Below, piece after piece: positions 1-7,081 of a stretch of DNA of 12,659 bases; the first letter of the stretch is position 1, and each line of letters opens with the position of its first letter. The notes below the pieces were generated by a model. The model saw only the letters and a list, made by a program, of their open reading frames with translations, searched no databases and was not told where the DNA came from. The DNA lies in contig CAIZHO010000498.1 in the NCBI GenBank assembly GCA_903932805.1, forward strand, positions 1 through 12,659. The letters are read 5' to 3'. Position numbers and translations under genes: made by a program. The stretch comes from an uncultured Roseiflexaceae bacterium. Its GTDB lineage: Bacteria > Chloroflexota > Chloroflexia > Chloroflexales > Roseiflexaceae.

Positions 1-17
1 AAACGGAGGAGGACGAC

Positions 18-1319
18 ATGGCAACGGTCACATTGGTGATTGTCACGTATAACAGTAGCGGTGCGCTGGCGGGTTGTGCGGCGAGTCTCGCGGCGGTTGA
101 GGTGGTGGGCGGCTACGAGCTGATCATCGTCGACAATGCATCGCGGGACGACAGTGTAGCGCAGGTGCGGGCGCACTTCCCTGGGGCGCGGCTGATCGAA
201 AATACGCAGAATCGTGGGTTTGCGGCGGCCGTCAATCAAGGGGTCGCGGCGGGTACGGGCCGGATTGTGGCGACGCTCAACCCCGATACCGAGGTCACCG
301 CGGGCTGGTTGCAGGCGTTGGTGGAGCGGTTGGATGCTGACGCGGGTATCGGCGTGGTCGGCAGTGTGATCCGTGATGCCGATGGGCAGGTGACGCACAC
401 GGCGGGTACGGTCGATGCAGTGACGTATCGGACCGGGCACGCCGACGGTGCTACCGGGTCGCTCGATGATGTGGCCTATGTGACGGGTGCCGGGATTGCG
501 TTGCGGCGGGCGGATTGGGATGCGCTGGGCGGCTTCGACGAAGGCTTTTTTCCAGCGTATTTCGAGGATCTGGATCTGTGTCTGCGGGTGCGTGCCCGTG
601 GCCAGCGCTGTGTGGTGGTGGCGACCGCGCACCTGCTGCACCGCGAATCGTCGTCGACGGGCAAGTACAGCGGGGCGTTCTACTATTACTATCACCGCAA
701 CCGGTTGCGCATGGTGCGCAAACAGCTGTCGCGGGCGGCGTTGTACGGGGCATTTGTGCGGGCCGAGGCGCAGGCATTGGCGGCGACCGACGTGCTCGAT
801 TGTCTGACTGCGCTGTTGCCGTTGCGCACGGGCTTGCCGCGTGTGGCCTGGGGGTTGCCGAGCGCTGCCGAGCAGGCGCAGGTGCTGGCGTATGGGGCGG
901 CGTTGGGGCAGATTCGGCCCGAGCAACGGATGATCCCGCTGCAGTGGGATGCGGCGACACGGCAGTTGTTGGGGTTGAGTGACGGTCAGGCTTTGGCATA
1001 TAGTGTGCTGTACGGGGCCATCGATGGCGGGCATGCGTTGCCGACCGAACCGCAGGTATCGGCGTTGCGCGAGCCGTTGTATCAACTGATGTACGGGACC
1101 GGCCGTCGTGCCGATGTGCGGGTGCGCGTGGTGGGTACCGAGCTGATTGCGTTGATCGAGGGGATGTTGGCGACGCGCAATAGTGATGTCTTTTGGACCA
1201 CGGCGGCCATCACGCAGCTGCGTGACATGCTGCGGGCGGCGGCAGACCAGCAGCCGTTGGTGCTCGAGGCTACCATCCGGCTGGGGTTGCTGGCCGACAT
1301 GCAGGAGGTGCGTGAATGA
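18..1319 (+). CDS. Family 2 glycosyltransferase (rhamnosyltransferase-like)
   Basis: The protein has 433 residues. Residues 1-235 form a GT-A fold glycosyltransferase that would transfer a sugar from a nucleotide-sugar donor to a cell-surface glycan or lipid acceptor in the cytoplasm. Visible signatures are the N-terminal VTLVIVTYN strand, VDN at 38-40, the metal/donor-binding LNPDT at 87-91 (DXD-equivalent), the acceptor-side GGFDEGFF followed by FEDLDLCLR at 182-190 (ED catalytic region) and HRES at 208-211. These match the dTDP-rhamnosyltransferase-like branch of GT2. Residues from about 240 to 433 form an Ala/Leu-rich helical extension with no motif I recognise. The start is supported by GGAGGAGG just upstream (6-13). 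Its last bases overlap the start of pdxH (ATGA), so it opens a three-gene operon. Donor and acceptor cannot be read from the sequence. Confidence 0.9.
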   Translation: MATVTLVIVTYNSSGALAGCAASLAAVEVVGGYELIIVDNASRDDSVAQVRAHFPGARLIENTQNRGFAAAVNQGVAAGTGRIVATLNPDTEVTAGWLQALVERLDADAGIGVVGSVIRDADGQVTHTAGTVDAVTYRTGHADGATGSLDDVAYVTGAGIALRRADWDALGGFDEGFFPAYFEDLDLCLRVRARGQRCVVVATAHLLHRESSSTGKYSGAFYYYYHRNRLRMVRKQLSRAALYGAFVRAEAQALAATDVLDCLTALLPLRTGLPRVAWGLPSAAEQAQVLAYGAALGQIRPEQRMIPLQWDAATRQLLGLSDGQALAYSVLYGAIDGGHALPTEPQVSALREPLYQLMYGTGRRADVRVRVVGTELIALIEGMLATRNSDVFWTTAAITQLRDMLRAAADQQPLVLEATIRLGLLADMQEVRE

Positions 1320-1951
1320 ATGTAGCAGATATGCGCAAGGACTACACGCAGCACGGGCTGTTGGAGGGCGAAGCCGCCGCCGAGCCTTTTGCACAGTTCA
1401 CTGCCTGGTTCGACCAAGCGGTGGCGGGCAATGTGCACGAGCCCAATGCGATGACGGTGGCTACGGTTGACCCCGACGGGCGGCCGTCGGCGCGGATTGT
1501 CCTGCTCAAGGGGTATGACGCACGCGGATTTGTTTTTTATACCAACTACGAGAGCCGCAAGGGGCGCGCCTTGGCAGGGCATCCGTATGCGGCGTTGATT
1601 TTTTATTGGCCCGAGTTGGAGCGCCAGATCCGCATCGACGGGCGGGTCGACAAAGTCGCCGCTGCCGAGGCAGATACGTACTACCAGAGTCGCCCGGTGG
1701 GAAGTCGTCTGGGCGCGTGGGCGTCGCCGCAGAGTCAGGTGATTGCCGATCGGAGCGCCCTCGAAGGTGCATTGGCCGCGGTGCAGGGTACGTATGCGGG
1801 GGCAGCCCCCAGCCGCCCGCCGTTTTGGGGTGGCTACCGAGTGGTGCCCGATGCGGTCGAGTTTTGGCAGGGTCGGCCGAGTCGGTTGCATGACCGTTTG
1901 CGCTATCGGTTGACGGCGACCGGGTGGGTCCGTGAGCGCTTGGCGCCGTGA
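1316..1951 (+). CDS. pdxH: Pyridoxamine/pyridoxine 5'-phosphate oxidase
   Basis: This FMN enzyme oxidises pyridoxamine or pyridoxine 5'-phosphate to pyridoxal 5'-phosphate, the last step of the DXP-dependent route and of B6 salvage, in the cytoplasm. At 211 residues it has the usual family length and all hallmarks are present. They are MRKDY near the N-terminus (R7 and Y10 align with the E. coli active-site R14/Y17), RIVLLKG at 60-66, [10 protein letters not shown] at 74-83, QIRIDGRV at 104-111, [13 protein letters not shown] at 125-137, and [12 protein letters not shown] at 183-194 with the substrate-phosphate R190/H192 pair. It ends in the typical RLAP. The start codon overlaps the glycosyltransferase stop as ATGA, indicating translational coupling. 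The glycosyltransferase and deacetylase neighbours have no obvious link to B6, so this looks like a housekeeping gene carried in a mixed operon. Confidence 0.97.
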   Translation: MNVADMRKDYTQHGLLEGEAAAEPFAQFTAWFDQAVAGNVHEPNAMTVATVDPDGRPSARIVLLKGYDARGFVFYTNYESRKGRALAGHPYAALIFYWPELERQIRIDGRVDKVAAAEADTYYQSRPVGSRLGAWASPQSQVIADRSALEGALAAVQGTYAGAAPSRPPFWGGYRVVPDAVEFWQGRPSRLHDRLRYRLTATGWVRERLAP

Positions 1952-1967
1952 CGAGAGGATGGTTGCG

Positions 1968-2843
1968 ATGAATCCACTGCTCCAGAAGCTGGGCTATGGG
2001 CCGCACGACCGGGTAGCGATTGTGCATGCCGACGACATCGGGATGTGTCAATCGTCGACGGGGATATTGGAGACGTTGTTCGACGGCGGGGTGCTGACGT
2101 CGGGCTCGTTGATGGCGCCATGTGCCTGGTTCCCCGCCGCGGCACAGTGGGCCAGCGCGCACCCGGCAGCCGATTTGGGCGTGCATCTGACCCTGACCTG
2201 CGAATGGTCTGCCTATCGCTGGGGGTCGCTGACCGGTGGGCGCACGTTGCACGACGACGAAGGGTATCTGTACCGGACGATGGCGGCGGTCTTTGCGGCG
2301 GTGTCGACGGCAGATGCCACGGGCGAAATCGAGGCCCAGTATGCCCGTGCGCTGCGCTATGGGATGCAGCCGACACACATTGACTCGCACATGGGAACGA
2401 TGTTTGGAGCGGCGACATTTGCGCCATACCTGGCACTGAGCCAGCGCACACAGACGCCGGCATTTGTGGCGCGGTTGGATGCAGCACGACTCGCGGCGGG
2501 GGGATTCGACGCGGCGACGGCTGCCTACCAGGTCAGTCAACTGGCGGCCTTGGAGGCTGCCGGATTGCCGCTGTGCGATCACCTGCGTTGGCTCGACCTG
2601 GGCAATCCGGGGCAGAATGTCGCCGATGTGCAGGCGTTGTTTGCGGCGCTGCCGGCGGGGTTGACGTATGTCATTTGCCACCCTGCCGCCGATAGCCCCG
2701 AGTTGCGCGCCATCGCACCCGACTGGCGTGCTCGGGTGCGCGACTATGCGGTGATGACTGATCCGGCACTGCGGAGTGCAGTAGTTGGGCAGGGCATCCA
2801 TCTGATTGGCTGGCGTGACATCCAACGGGCGGTGCGTGGCTGA
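1968..2843 (+). CDS. ChbG/HpnK (YdjC-like) carbohydrate deacetylase
   Basis: A protein of 291 residues in the YdjC/ChbG family of divalent-metal carbohydrate deacetylases, which remove N-acetyl groups from chito-oligosaccharides, or the acetyl group of an N-acetylglucosaminyl hopanoid in HpnK. Family marks are HADDIGM at 20-26 (Asp/His metal and catalytic site), GVHLTLT at 71-77, PTHIDSHMG at 135-143, YVICHPA at 234-240, and a C-terminal GWRDI. I chose ATG 1968 because GAGAGGA (1953-1959) sits 8 bases upstream. An in-frame GTG at 1932 and ATG at 1959 also exist, but the first would overlap pdxH by 20 bases without an obvious SD. It follows pdxH by 16 bases. The gene stops directly against the stop of radC on the other strand. 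Real substrate unknown; a glycan made by the upstream glycosyltransferase is possible but is only inference. Confidence 0.88.
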   Translation: MNPLLQKLGYGPHDRVAIVHADDIGMCQSSTGILETLFDGGVLTSGSLMAPCAWFPAAAQWASAHPAADLGVHLTLTCEWSAYRWGSLTGGRTLHDDEGYLYRTMAAVFAAVSTADATGEIEAQYARALRYGMQPTHIDSHMGTMFGAATFAPYLALSQRTQTPAFVARLDAARLAAGGFDAATAAYQVSQLAALEAAGLPLCDHLRWLDLGNPGQNVADVQALFAALPAGLTYVICHPAADSPELRAIAPDWRARVRDYAVMTDPALRSAVVGQGIHLIGWRDIQRAVRG

Positions 2844-2853
2844 TTAGGCACCG
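2830..2853. terminator. Inverted repeat spanning the two facing stop codons
   Basis: CGGTGC (2830-2835) and GCACCG (2848-2853) form a perfect 6-base inverted repeat. Its 12-base loop contains both the deacetylase stop TGA (2841-2843) and the radC stop (2844-2846 on the minus strand). There is no T-run on either side, so it is at best a weak bidirectional or Rho-assisted terminator. It is the only terminator-like structure found at this convergent junction, and it could be chance. Confidence 0.3.
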
Positions 2854-3551
2854 AAGCCGAGACCGCGTTCGCGCATGCTGATCCACTGCCCTTGGCCGAT
2901 GATGAGATGGTCGAGCAAATCGATGTCGAGTAATTTGCCGGCGGCATAGACGTCGCGGGTGACTTGGATGTCGTCGGCCGAGGGGGTCGGGTCACCGGAT
3001 GGATGGTTGTGCACCAGGATGATAGCGGCGCTGTTGAGCCTGATGGCCTCTTTGTAGACCTCGCCGACGCGGAGCAACGACGAATTGAGTGAGCCCACAT
3101 AGAGCGTTTGGATTTTTTGGACGCGGTTTTTGGTGTCGAGGCAGATGACCCTGAGGTGCTCTTGGTCGAGGTGGCTCATCTCGATGAGCATGAGCTGGGC
3201 GGCGTCGGCGGGCGCACGAATCTGGAAGCGGTCTTCGAACCCGGCCAAAATCAGGCGCCGGCAGAGTTCGAGGGCCGCTTTGATGCGGATCGAGCGGACG
3301 CTCCCGATGCCGGGGAGTTGTTGGAGCTCTTCGACGCTGAGGCGTTGTAGCCCGAGCAAGCCGCCGGCAGCACCGAGGGCGTTTTGGGCGTTGCGCAGGG
3401 TAGCGTCGTAGTCACCGCCGTCGCCATACAGGAGCGTGACCAGCTCGGCATCGCTGAGTGCGGTCGGCCCGTGCATGGCCAGGCGGGTACGGGGATGTTG
3501 GACAAACGGTGTTTCGCGGATTTGGAGTGGGAACGAGAGCGACAGACCCAT
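2844..3551 (-). CDS. radC: RadC-like JAB/MPN domain protein (UPF0758)
   Basis: A protein of 235 residues with the two-part RadC architecture. The N-terminal region (about 28-100) has the ALSDAEL signature and a helix-hairpin-helix around LPGIGSVRSIRIKAA at 79-93. The C-terminal JAB/MPN metal-binding domain (about 112-235) carries the JAMM motif HNHPSGDPTPSADD at 181-194 (H181, H183, S191, D194). The family was named from a supposed DNA-repair role that was later assigned elsewhere; its biochemical function is unsettled. The start at 3551 is preferred because AAAGGGG lies just upstream and because a start at 3614 would add 21 residues not typical of the family. It lies 75 bases downstream of the PfkB gene on the same strand and ends back to back with the deacetylase gene on the opposite strand. 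Confidence 0.93.
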   Translation of the reverse strand: MGLSLSFPLQIRETPFVQHPRTRLAMHGPTALSDAELVTLLYGDGGDYDATLRNAQNALGAAGGLLGLQRLSVEELQQLPGIGSVRSIRIKAALELCRRLILAGFEDRFQIRAPADAAQLMLIEMSHLDQEHLRVICLDTKNRVQKIQTLYVGSLNSSLLRVGEVYKEAIRLNSAAIILVHNHPSGDPTPSADDIQVTRDVYAAGKLLDIDLLDHLIIGQGQWISMRERGLGFGA

Positions 3552-3567
3552 GATGTGCCCCTTTCGG

Positions 3568-3604
3568 ACGACGGTGTATGCGTGTACACCAGTACTACCG
3601 TCGT
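3568..3604 (-). other. Hairpin in the radC leader
   Basis: ACGACGGT (3568-3575) and ACCGTCGT (3597-3604) are perfect 8-base complements, and GGTGTA/TACACC inside offers an alternative 6-base stem. The structure lies between the PfkB stop (3627) and the radC SD. It has no following T-run, so it is not a classical terminator. It could be a processing or stability element, or chance. Confidence 0.35.
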
Positions 3605-3626
3605 ACGAGGCCAAAAGGGTACGGGC

Positions 3627-4559
3627 TTAGGAGGCGATGACGCGGATGGTCGCAGCGTTACCGAAGCGCAGGGCATCGGCCTGCACAAATACCCCAGCGC
3701 GTGGTGCGAGGGCATTGGCACTGCCGCAGCCGACGCCGGCTGCAACGGCGGTGGGGAGGGTTCCGCCCCGCGCCAGCGCATCGACCAGACCAGCGAGGGT
3801 GCAATCGCCGCTGCCGACGGGACTGACTGCGATGATGGTGGGTGCGCTGATGTGCCAGGCAGCGGTCGCGCTAACGGCCAGTGCGCCGGCTGCACCGAGG
3901 GTGACGACCACGGCACGTGGACCGCGGGCGATGATACTGCGGGCGGCGGAGATGACCGTCGCCTCGGTGGTGAATGTGGTCGCAAGGGCCTGGGCGAGCT
4001 CGTCACGGTTGATTTTGAGGAGGGCGATTGGGGCGTCGAGGCAAGCGCTGAGGGGTGCGCCGCTGGTGTCGACCGCCACCGCACAGCGCTGCGGGACGGC
4101 GTTGATCAGGGCACGGAGATCAGCGGGGCTCACGCCCGGCGGCAGACTGCCCGAGATGGTCAGCCACTCGGCGGTGGTACAGGCATGTTGGACCGCAGTC
4201 TGTATGGTGTGCCACTCGGCGGCGCTGATGGTCGGCCCGGGTTCGTTGATGACCAATTGGTCGGGTGCTGCCGGGTCGGTGATTGATAGGCAGGTACGGG
4301 TTTCGCCCCCGATTGGGATTGTCTGCAACGCCAAACCCTCGGCTGCGGCGAGGTTTGCAACCATTGTGCCGGTGGGTCCTCCCAACGGAGCGAGGGCCAG
4401 GCAGGGGGCGTGGAGGGTGTGCAATGCACGAGTCACATTGAGGCCCTTGCCGCCGGCGGCGTCGTGGCGCTCGCGCACCCGGGTGACGTCGCCGTGGCGG
4501 AATCCCGGGACTATCAGGGTGCGATCGAGGGCGGGATTGGGCGTGAAGGTGACAATCAT
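3627..4559 (-). CDS. 1-phosphofructokinase-type PfkB family sugar kinase
   Basis: A protein of 310 residues, the normal length for the hexose-phosphate kinase branch of the ribokinase (PfkB) superfamily (FruK, LacC, PfkB). These enzymes use ATP to phosphorylate fructose-1-phosphate, fructose-6-phosphate or tagatose-6-phosphate in the cytoplasm. Signatures are TPNPALDRT at 6-14, GGKGLNVTRAL at 36-46 (substrate loop), SGSLPPGV at 136-143, DTSG at 164-167, LKINRDEL at 181-188 and VVVTLGAAGAL at 217-227. The ATP/anion-hole motif VGSGDC at 248-253 contains the catalytic Asp252. Ser250 replaces the usual Ala of GAGD, a conservative change. Its start overlaps the stop of the upstream flavoprotein gene (ATGA), so the two are coupled. 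No PTS gene is nearby, so a fructose-PTS role is unsupported and the exact substrate is left open. Confidence 0.88.
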   Translation of the reverse strand: MIVTFTPNPALDRTLIVPGFRHGDVTRVRERHDAAGGKGLNVTRALHTLHAPCLALAPLGGPTGTMVANLAAAEGLALQTIPIGGETRTCLSITDPAAPDQLVINEPGPTISAAEWHTIQTAVQHACTTAEWLTISGSLPPGVSPADLRALINAVPQRCAVAVDTSGAPLSACLDAPIALLKINRDELAQALATTFTTEATVISAARSIIARGPRAVVVTLGAAGALAVSATAAWHISAPTIIAVSPVGSGDCTLAGLVDALARGGTLPTAVAAGVGCGSANALAPRAGVFVQADALRFGNAATIRVIAS

Positions 4560-4933
4560 GCGCTGGGGCGGATCTCGATAAAGGTGCGGTTTTGGAGGCC
4601 ACCATTGAAGCGTGCCATGAGGTCGAAAATACTCTTCATGAAGCCATATTTGCGGTTGAGGAGGGTGTTTGCGCGGGCATACTCGGACTCGGCAAGTAGG
4701 CGTGCGGTGGCGGGCTGGGTGGGTCCGAGCAGGTTGCCCGTGCGGTCGCAGGGCCCGAGGGTGACCGCGGGGTTGTTGCGGATGCGCTTGACTTTGCCTG
4801 CGTCTTTGCCGGTCATGACGTACATCACGTCGCCATCGAGGGCGAACCAGACGGGGGTCCCGACGCTGGCACCGGATTTTTTGGTGGTGGCCAGATTGAT
4901 GAATTGTTCTTTGGAAAGTTCAGCGAAGGACAT
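4556..4933 (-). CDS. PPOX-class flavin/F420-dependent oxidoreductase
   Basis: A small protein of 125 residues with the split-barrel fold of the PNPOx-like superfamily, most like the Rv2061c/TIGR03666 group of probable F420-dependent enzymes. Recognisable pieces are GTPVWFALDGDVMYVMTG at 25-42, then KVKRIRNNPAVTLGPCDRTG at 47-66, a TARLL strand at 76-80 and a C-terminal FIEIRP. Family members bind F420 or a flavin and reduce small hydrophobic or oxidised substrates; the substrate here is unknown. The start ATG abuts the TAA of the 38-residue ORF upstream. Its SD (AAGGAG) lies inside the end of that ORF, so translation is probably coupled. Whether this organism makes F420 cannot be judged from the window. 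Confidence 0.82.
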   Translation of the reverse strand: MSFAELSKEQFINLATTKKSGASVGTPVWFALDGDVMYVMTGKDAGKVKRIRNNPAVTLGPCDRTGNLLGPTQPATARLLAESEYARANTLLNRKYGFMKSIFDLMARFNGGLQNRTFIEIRPSA

Positions 4934-5050
4934 TTATTTCTCCTTGGAGCGACGACCGCGACCACGCACGATACCGGCGCGATAGGCGAAGCCGACAGTG
5001 AAGCCGATGACCATCAAGATAATCAGGATTTCTTGGATACCGAGTCTCAT
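4934..5050 (-). CDS. Small single-span membrane protein, TatA-like N-terminus
   Basis: A 38-residue ORF. Residues 5-23 form one hydrophobic segment (QEILIILMVIGFTVGFAYR) and the remainder is strongly basic (RGRGRRSKEK), predicting an N-out, C-in membrane anchor by the positive-inside rule. The opening LGIQEILIIL resembles the start of TatA/TatE proteins. The FG hinge and amphipathic helix of TatA are absent, so this is not a functional TatA by sequence. It is probably real. It starts about 30 bases after an extended -10 promoter, its stop touches the start of the PPOX gene, and its tail carries that gene's SD. The upstream purine stretch GTAGGG is a weak SD. Function unknown. It might act as a leader peptide for the downstream genes. 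Confidence 0.55.
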   Translation of the reverse strand: MRLGIQEILIILMVIGFTVGFAYRAGIVRGRGRRSKEK

Positions 5051-5087
5051 CCCTACCCTACATTCTACGTACTGCGCATGTAAATGG

Positions 5088-5096
5088 ATTGTAGCA
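5088..5096 (-). promoter_or_regulatory. Extended -10 promoter for the small ORF/PPOX/PfkB operon
   Basis: Read on the minus strand, TGCTACAAT gives TG-n plus a near-consensus -10 hexamer TACAAT (5088-5093). No good -35 is seen 16-18 bases upstream, as is usual for extended -10 promoters. The expected transcript start near 5081 leaves a leader of about 30 bases before the 38-codon ORF. It fires divergently from the upp promoter. Confidence 0.5.
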
Positions 5097-5111
5097 CGCA
5101 CGCGTTTGGCA

Positions 5112-5139
5112 TTCTGAGTGGGCGTGCAGTCGGTATAAT
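5112..5139 (+). promoter_or_regulatory. Sigma70-type promoter of upp
   Basis: A perfect -10 TATAAT lies at 5134-5139. The best -35 candidate is the weak TTCTGA at 5112-5117 with a 16-base spacer. Transcription would start near 5146, some 20 bases before the upp ATG. The -10 call is firm and the -35 is not. Confidence 0.65.
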
Positions 5140-5165
5140 AGAACAATGATGAGAAGGGCAGTGCC

Positions 5166-5792
5166 ATGACAAACGTCCATGTGTCGGTGCATCCGTTGGT
5201 GCAGACCAAAGTAGCGATTCTGCGTGACGAAAAAACAAAACCCAAGATATTCCGCGAGCTCGTTGGCGAGATAACGCAGTTTTTGATGTACGAGGCGACG
5301 GCTGATTTGCCGACGAGCCCTGTGACGGTGCAGACGCCGATGGCTGCGTACCACGGGCAGACATTGGCAGCGCGGATCGGGTTAATCCCTATTCTGCGGG
5401 CGGGGCTGGGGATGGTCGACCCCATCCTCGACATGATCCCCACCGCGCAGATCTGGCATTTGGGGTTGTACCGTGACCACGAGACGCTCCAACCGGTGAG
5501 TTATTACAACAAGTTGCCCGCCGATCCAACGGTGGATGTCTGTTTGGTGCTGGATCCGATGTTGGCGACGGGCGGCTCGGCGTCTGCGGCCGTATCGGTG
5601 CTGAAGCGCTGGGGTGTGCAGCACATCAAATTTGTCGGGTTGATTGCGGCGCCCGAAGGGGTCGCTCTGATGCAGCGCGAGCACCCCGATGTACCGTTGC
5701 ACTTGGCGGCGGTAGACGAACGACTCAACGACATCGGGTATATCATCCCTGGTCTGGGCGACGCGGGCGATCGCCAATTCGGCACACGCTGA
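5166..5792 (+). CDS. upp: Uracil phosphoribosyltransferase
   Basis: A 208-residue enzyme of normal UPRTase length, converting uracil plus PRPP to UMP in pyrimidine salvage. Diagnostic segments are [12 protein letters not shown] at 75-86, the PRPP-binding loop [12 protein letters not shown] at 128-139, and the uracil-binding C-terminal stretch [16 protein letters not shown] at 192-207. The start is supported by AGAAGG nine bases upstream and by a TATAAT promoter at 5134-5139. It precedes a polyprenyl-phosphate sugar transferase gene by 11 bases, with an SD in the gap, so the two are probably one transcript. UMP/UTP supply could serve UDP-sugar use by that neighbour, but that link is only a suggestion. 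Confidence 0.97.
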   Translation: MTNVHVSVHPLVQTKVAILRDEKTKPKIFRELVGEITQFLMYEATADLPTSPVTVQTPMAAYHGQTLAARIGLIPILRAGLGMVDPILDMIPTAQIWHLGLYRDHETLQPVSYYNKLPADPTVDVCLVLDPMLATGGSASAAVSVLKRWGVQHIKFVGLIAAPEGVALMQREHPDVPLHLAAVDERLNDIGYIIPGLGDAGDRQFGTR

Positions 5793-5803
5793 CAGGAGGA
5801 CGC

Positions 5804-6913
5804 ATGGCAGGAGTCATCGCAGCGGCCATCGCCGTGATCGCAGGGGTGTGTGCATTGATCGCGACCCCGCTGGTCATACGGCTCTGCATCCAGCGTGGCT
5901 GGGTGGTCCAACCCGGCGGCCGGCGGACGCACAGCGGTGCCATGCCCACGATTGGTGGGATTGGCATGTATGTGGCGTTCGTTATTGCGTTGCTGGCGTC
6001 GTGGGTCGCAGGCTGGTATGTGCCCGAATTGCAGCGCACCGAGCGCGACACGCTCCGCTTGGGCTTGCTGGCCATTGGTGCCACGATGACATTTGTGGTG
6101 ATGTGGATCGACGACGTCGTCGAGTTGCATTGGATGCCCAAATTTGCGGTGAATGTACTGGCCGGCGTCGTCGCCGTGGGACCTTTTCTGTGGGAACAGG
6201 CCCTGTATGCCGATGCGACTGGGCAGCTAACACAGGCCAATGGCATTGTCTTTTTGGGCTTCAATATGCCGTTTGGTGAGTACGTCGACTTCTATGCAGT
6301 ATCACCCTGGCTGGCCATTCTGGTCACGGTGTTTTGGTTGGGGTTGATGGCCAATACCGTCAACTGGATCGATGGCGTCGATGGCTTGGCGGCGGGTGTA
6401 TCTGGGATTGCCGGGTTGATGTTGGGGATCCATGCACTGCTGCTCACGCCTGCACAGTATACGGTGGCGGTGGTACCACTGGCGTTGGCCGGGGCAGCGG
6501 CGGGGTTCTTGTGGTACAACTTCCCACCGGCCAAGGTGTTTATGGGCGATGCGGGGGCCGAGTTCCTGGGGTTTGTGCTGGGCGTGAGTGCCATCATGGG
6601 CGGGGCCAAACTGGCGACCGTGTTGTTGGTGCTCGGTGTGTGGATTTTGGATGTGGCCTGGTTGATTGTGTCGCGCATGATGGCGGGGCGTTCGCCCACC
6701 CAGAGCGGTCGTGATCACCTGCATCAACGCCTGACCGATGGGGGATTTGCGCCCAAACAAATCGCCGTTTTTTTCTATACCTTGAGCGTTACCTTTGGCG
6801 TATTGGGCATTGCCGATATTGGTGCCACGGGCAAATTATGGGCATTGGTGTTGTTGTTGGTGGTCGGTATTGTGACGATTGGATACGCCATCAAAATTCA
6901 GCCACGCCGCTAA
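5804..6913 (+). CDS. WecA/MraY-family undecaprenyl-phosphate sugar-1-phosphate transferase
   Basis: A 369-residue multi-spanning membrane enzyme of glycosyltransferase family 4. It would load a UDP-HexNAc phosphosugar onto undecaprenyl phosphate at the cytoplasmic face, the first step of a surface glycan. Conserved cytoplasmic motifs are visible in order: PGGRRTHSGAMPTIGG at 37-52, the Mg-binding WIDDVVELHWMPKF at 101-114 (D103, D104), NTVNWIDGVDGLAAG at 184-198 (N187, D190), VFMGDAGAEFLG at 245-256 (D249), and the WecA/TagO-type histidine motif DHLHQRL at 304-310. About ten or eleven hydrophobic segments separate them. The histidine motif and the lack of MraY-specific features favour WecA/TagO/WbpL over MraY. 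AGGAGG (5794-5799) precedes the ATG. Which glycan it starts (O-antigen, teichoic acid-like or exopolysaccharide) is not evident. Confidence 0.92.
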   Translation: MAGVIAAAIAVIAGVCALIATPLVIRLCIQRGWVVQPGGRRTHSGAMPTIGGIGMYVAFVIALLASWVAGWYVPELQRTERDTLRLGLLAIGATMTFVVMWIDDVVELHWMPKFAVNVLAGVVAVGPFLWEQALYADATGQLTQANGIVFLGFNMPFGEYVDFYAVSPWLAILVTVFWLGLMANTVNWIDGVDGLAAGVSGIAGLMLGIHALLLTPAQYTVAVVPLALAGAAAGFLWYNFPPAKVFMGDAGAEFLGFVLGVSAIMGGAKLATVLLVLGVWILDVAWLIVSRMMAGRSPTQSGRDHLHQRLTDGGFAPKQIAVFFYTLSVTFGVLGIADIGATGKLWALVLLLVVGIVTIGYAIKIQPRR

Positions 6914-7081
6914 TTGGTTTGTTGGGGTCTACGAAAAGAGCATATTTATCAGGTATCTGGCTACACCAAGACCTACCCCGAGATGGCGTTGCCAGTATCC
7001 AGCGTGCCGTCTTGTGTGTGGAGCTACCGCATGCGGGTGTTTTGTTGCGATGTCGATGCATAGCCGCTGGTGAGCCTCGCG
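6914..7081. other. Intergenic gap between convergent genes
   Basis: These 168 bases separate the end of the sugar-phosphate transferase gene from the end of the biotin ligase gene. I see no promoter, RNA gene or convincing terminator. On the minus strand the biotin ligase frame stays open for 50 codons past its stop (to 6929), which may be decayed coding sequence. Confidence 0.4.

Noticed and set aside
1506..2825. Long minus-strand ORF (439 codons) opposite pdxH and the deacetylase gene
   Set aside because: Its translation is Arg/Pro/His-rich with no domain, and the opposite strand codes for two clear enzymes; it is a shadow of GC-biased codons.
3384..4581. Plus-strand ORFs of about 300 codons opposite radC and the PfkB gene
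   Set aside because: Low-complexity Gly/Ala/Arg composition, no SD, and the minus strand holds intact families with catalytic motifs.
1316..4933. Possible functional link between the two PNPOx-fold proteins (PdxH and the PPOX protein)
   Set aside because: They are on opposite strands in separate operons and belong to distinct subfamilies; shared fold alone is not evidence of a system.
4934..5443. A 169-codon minus-strand ORF ending in the small membrane protein
   Set aside because: Its upstream part runs through the divergent promoter region and antisense to upp. Only the last 38 codons look like a real protein with a start after a promoter.
7027..7036. Palindrome CCGCATGCGG followed by GTGTTTTG after the sugar-phosphate transferase gene
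   Set aside because: With a realistic loop only three base pairs remain, too weak for a terminator.
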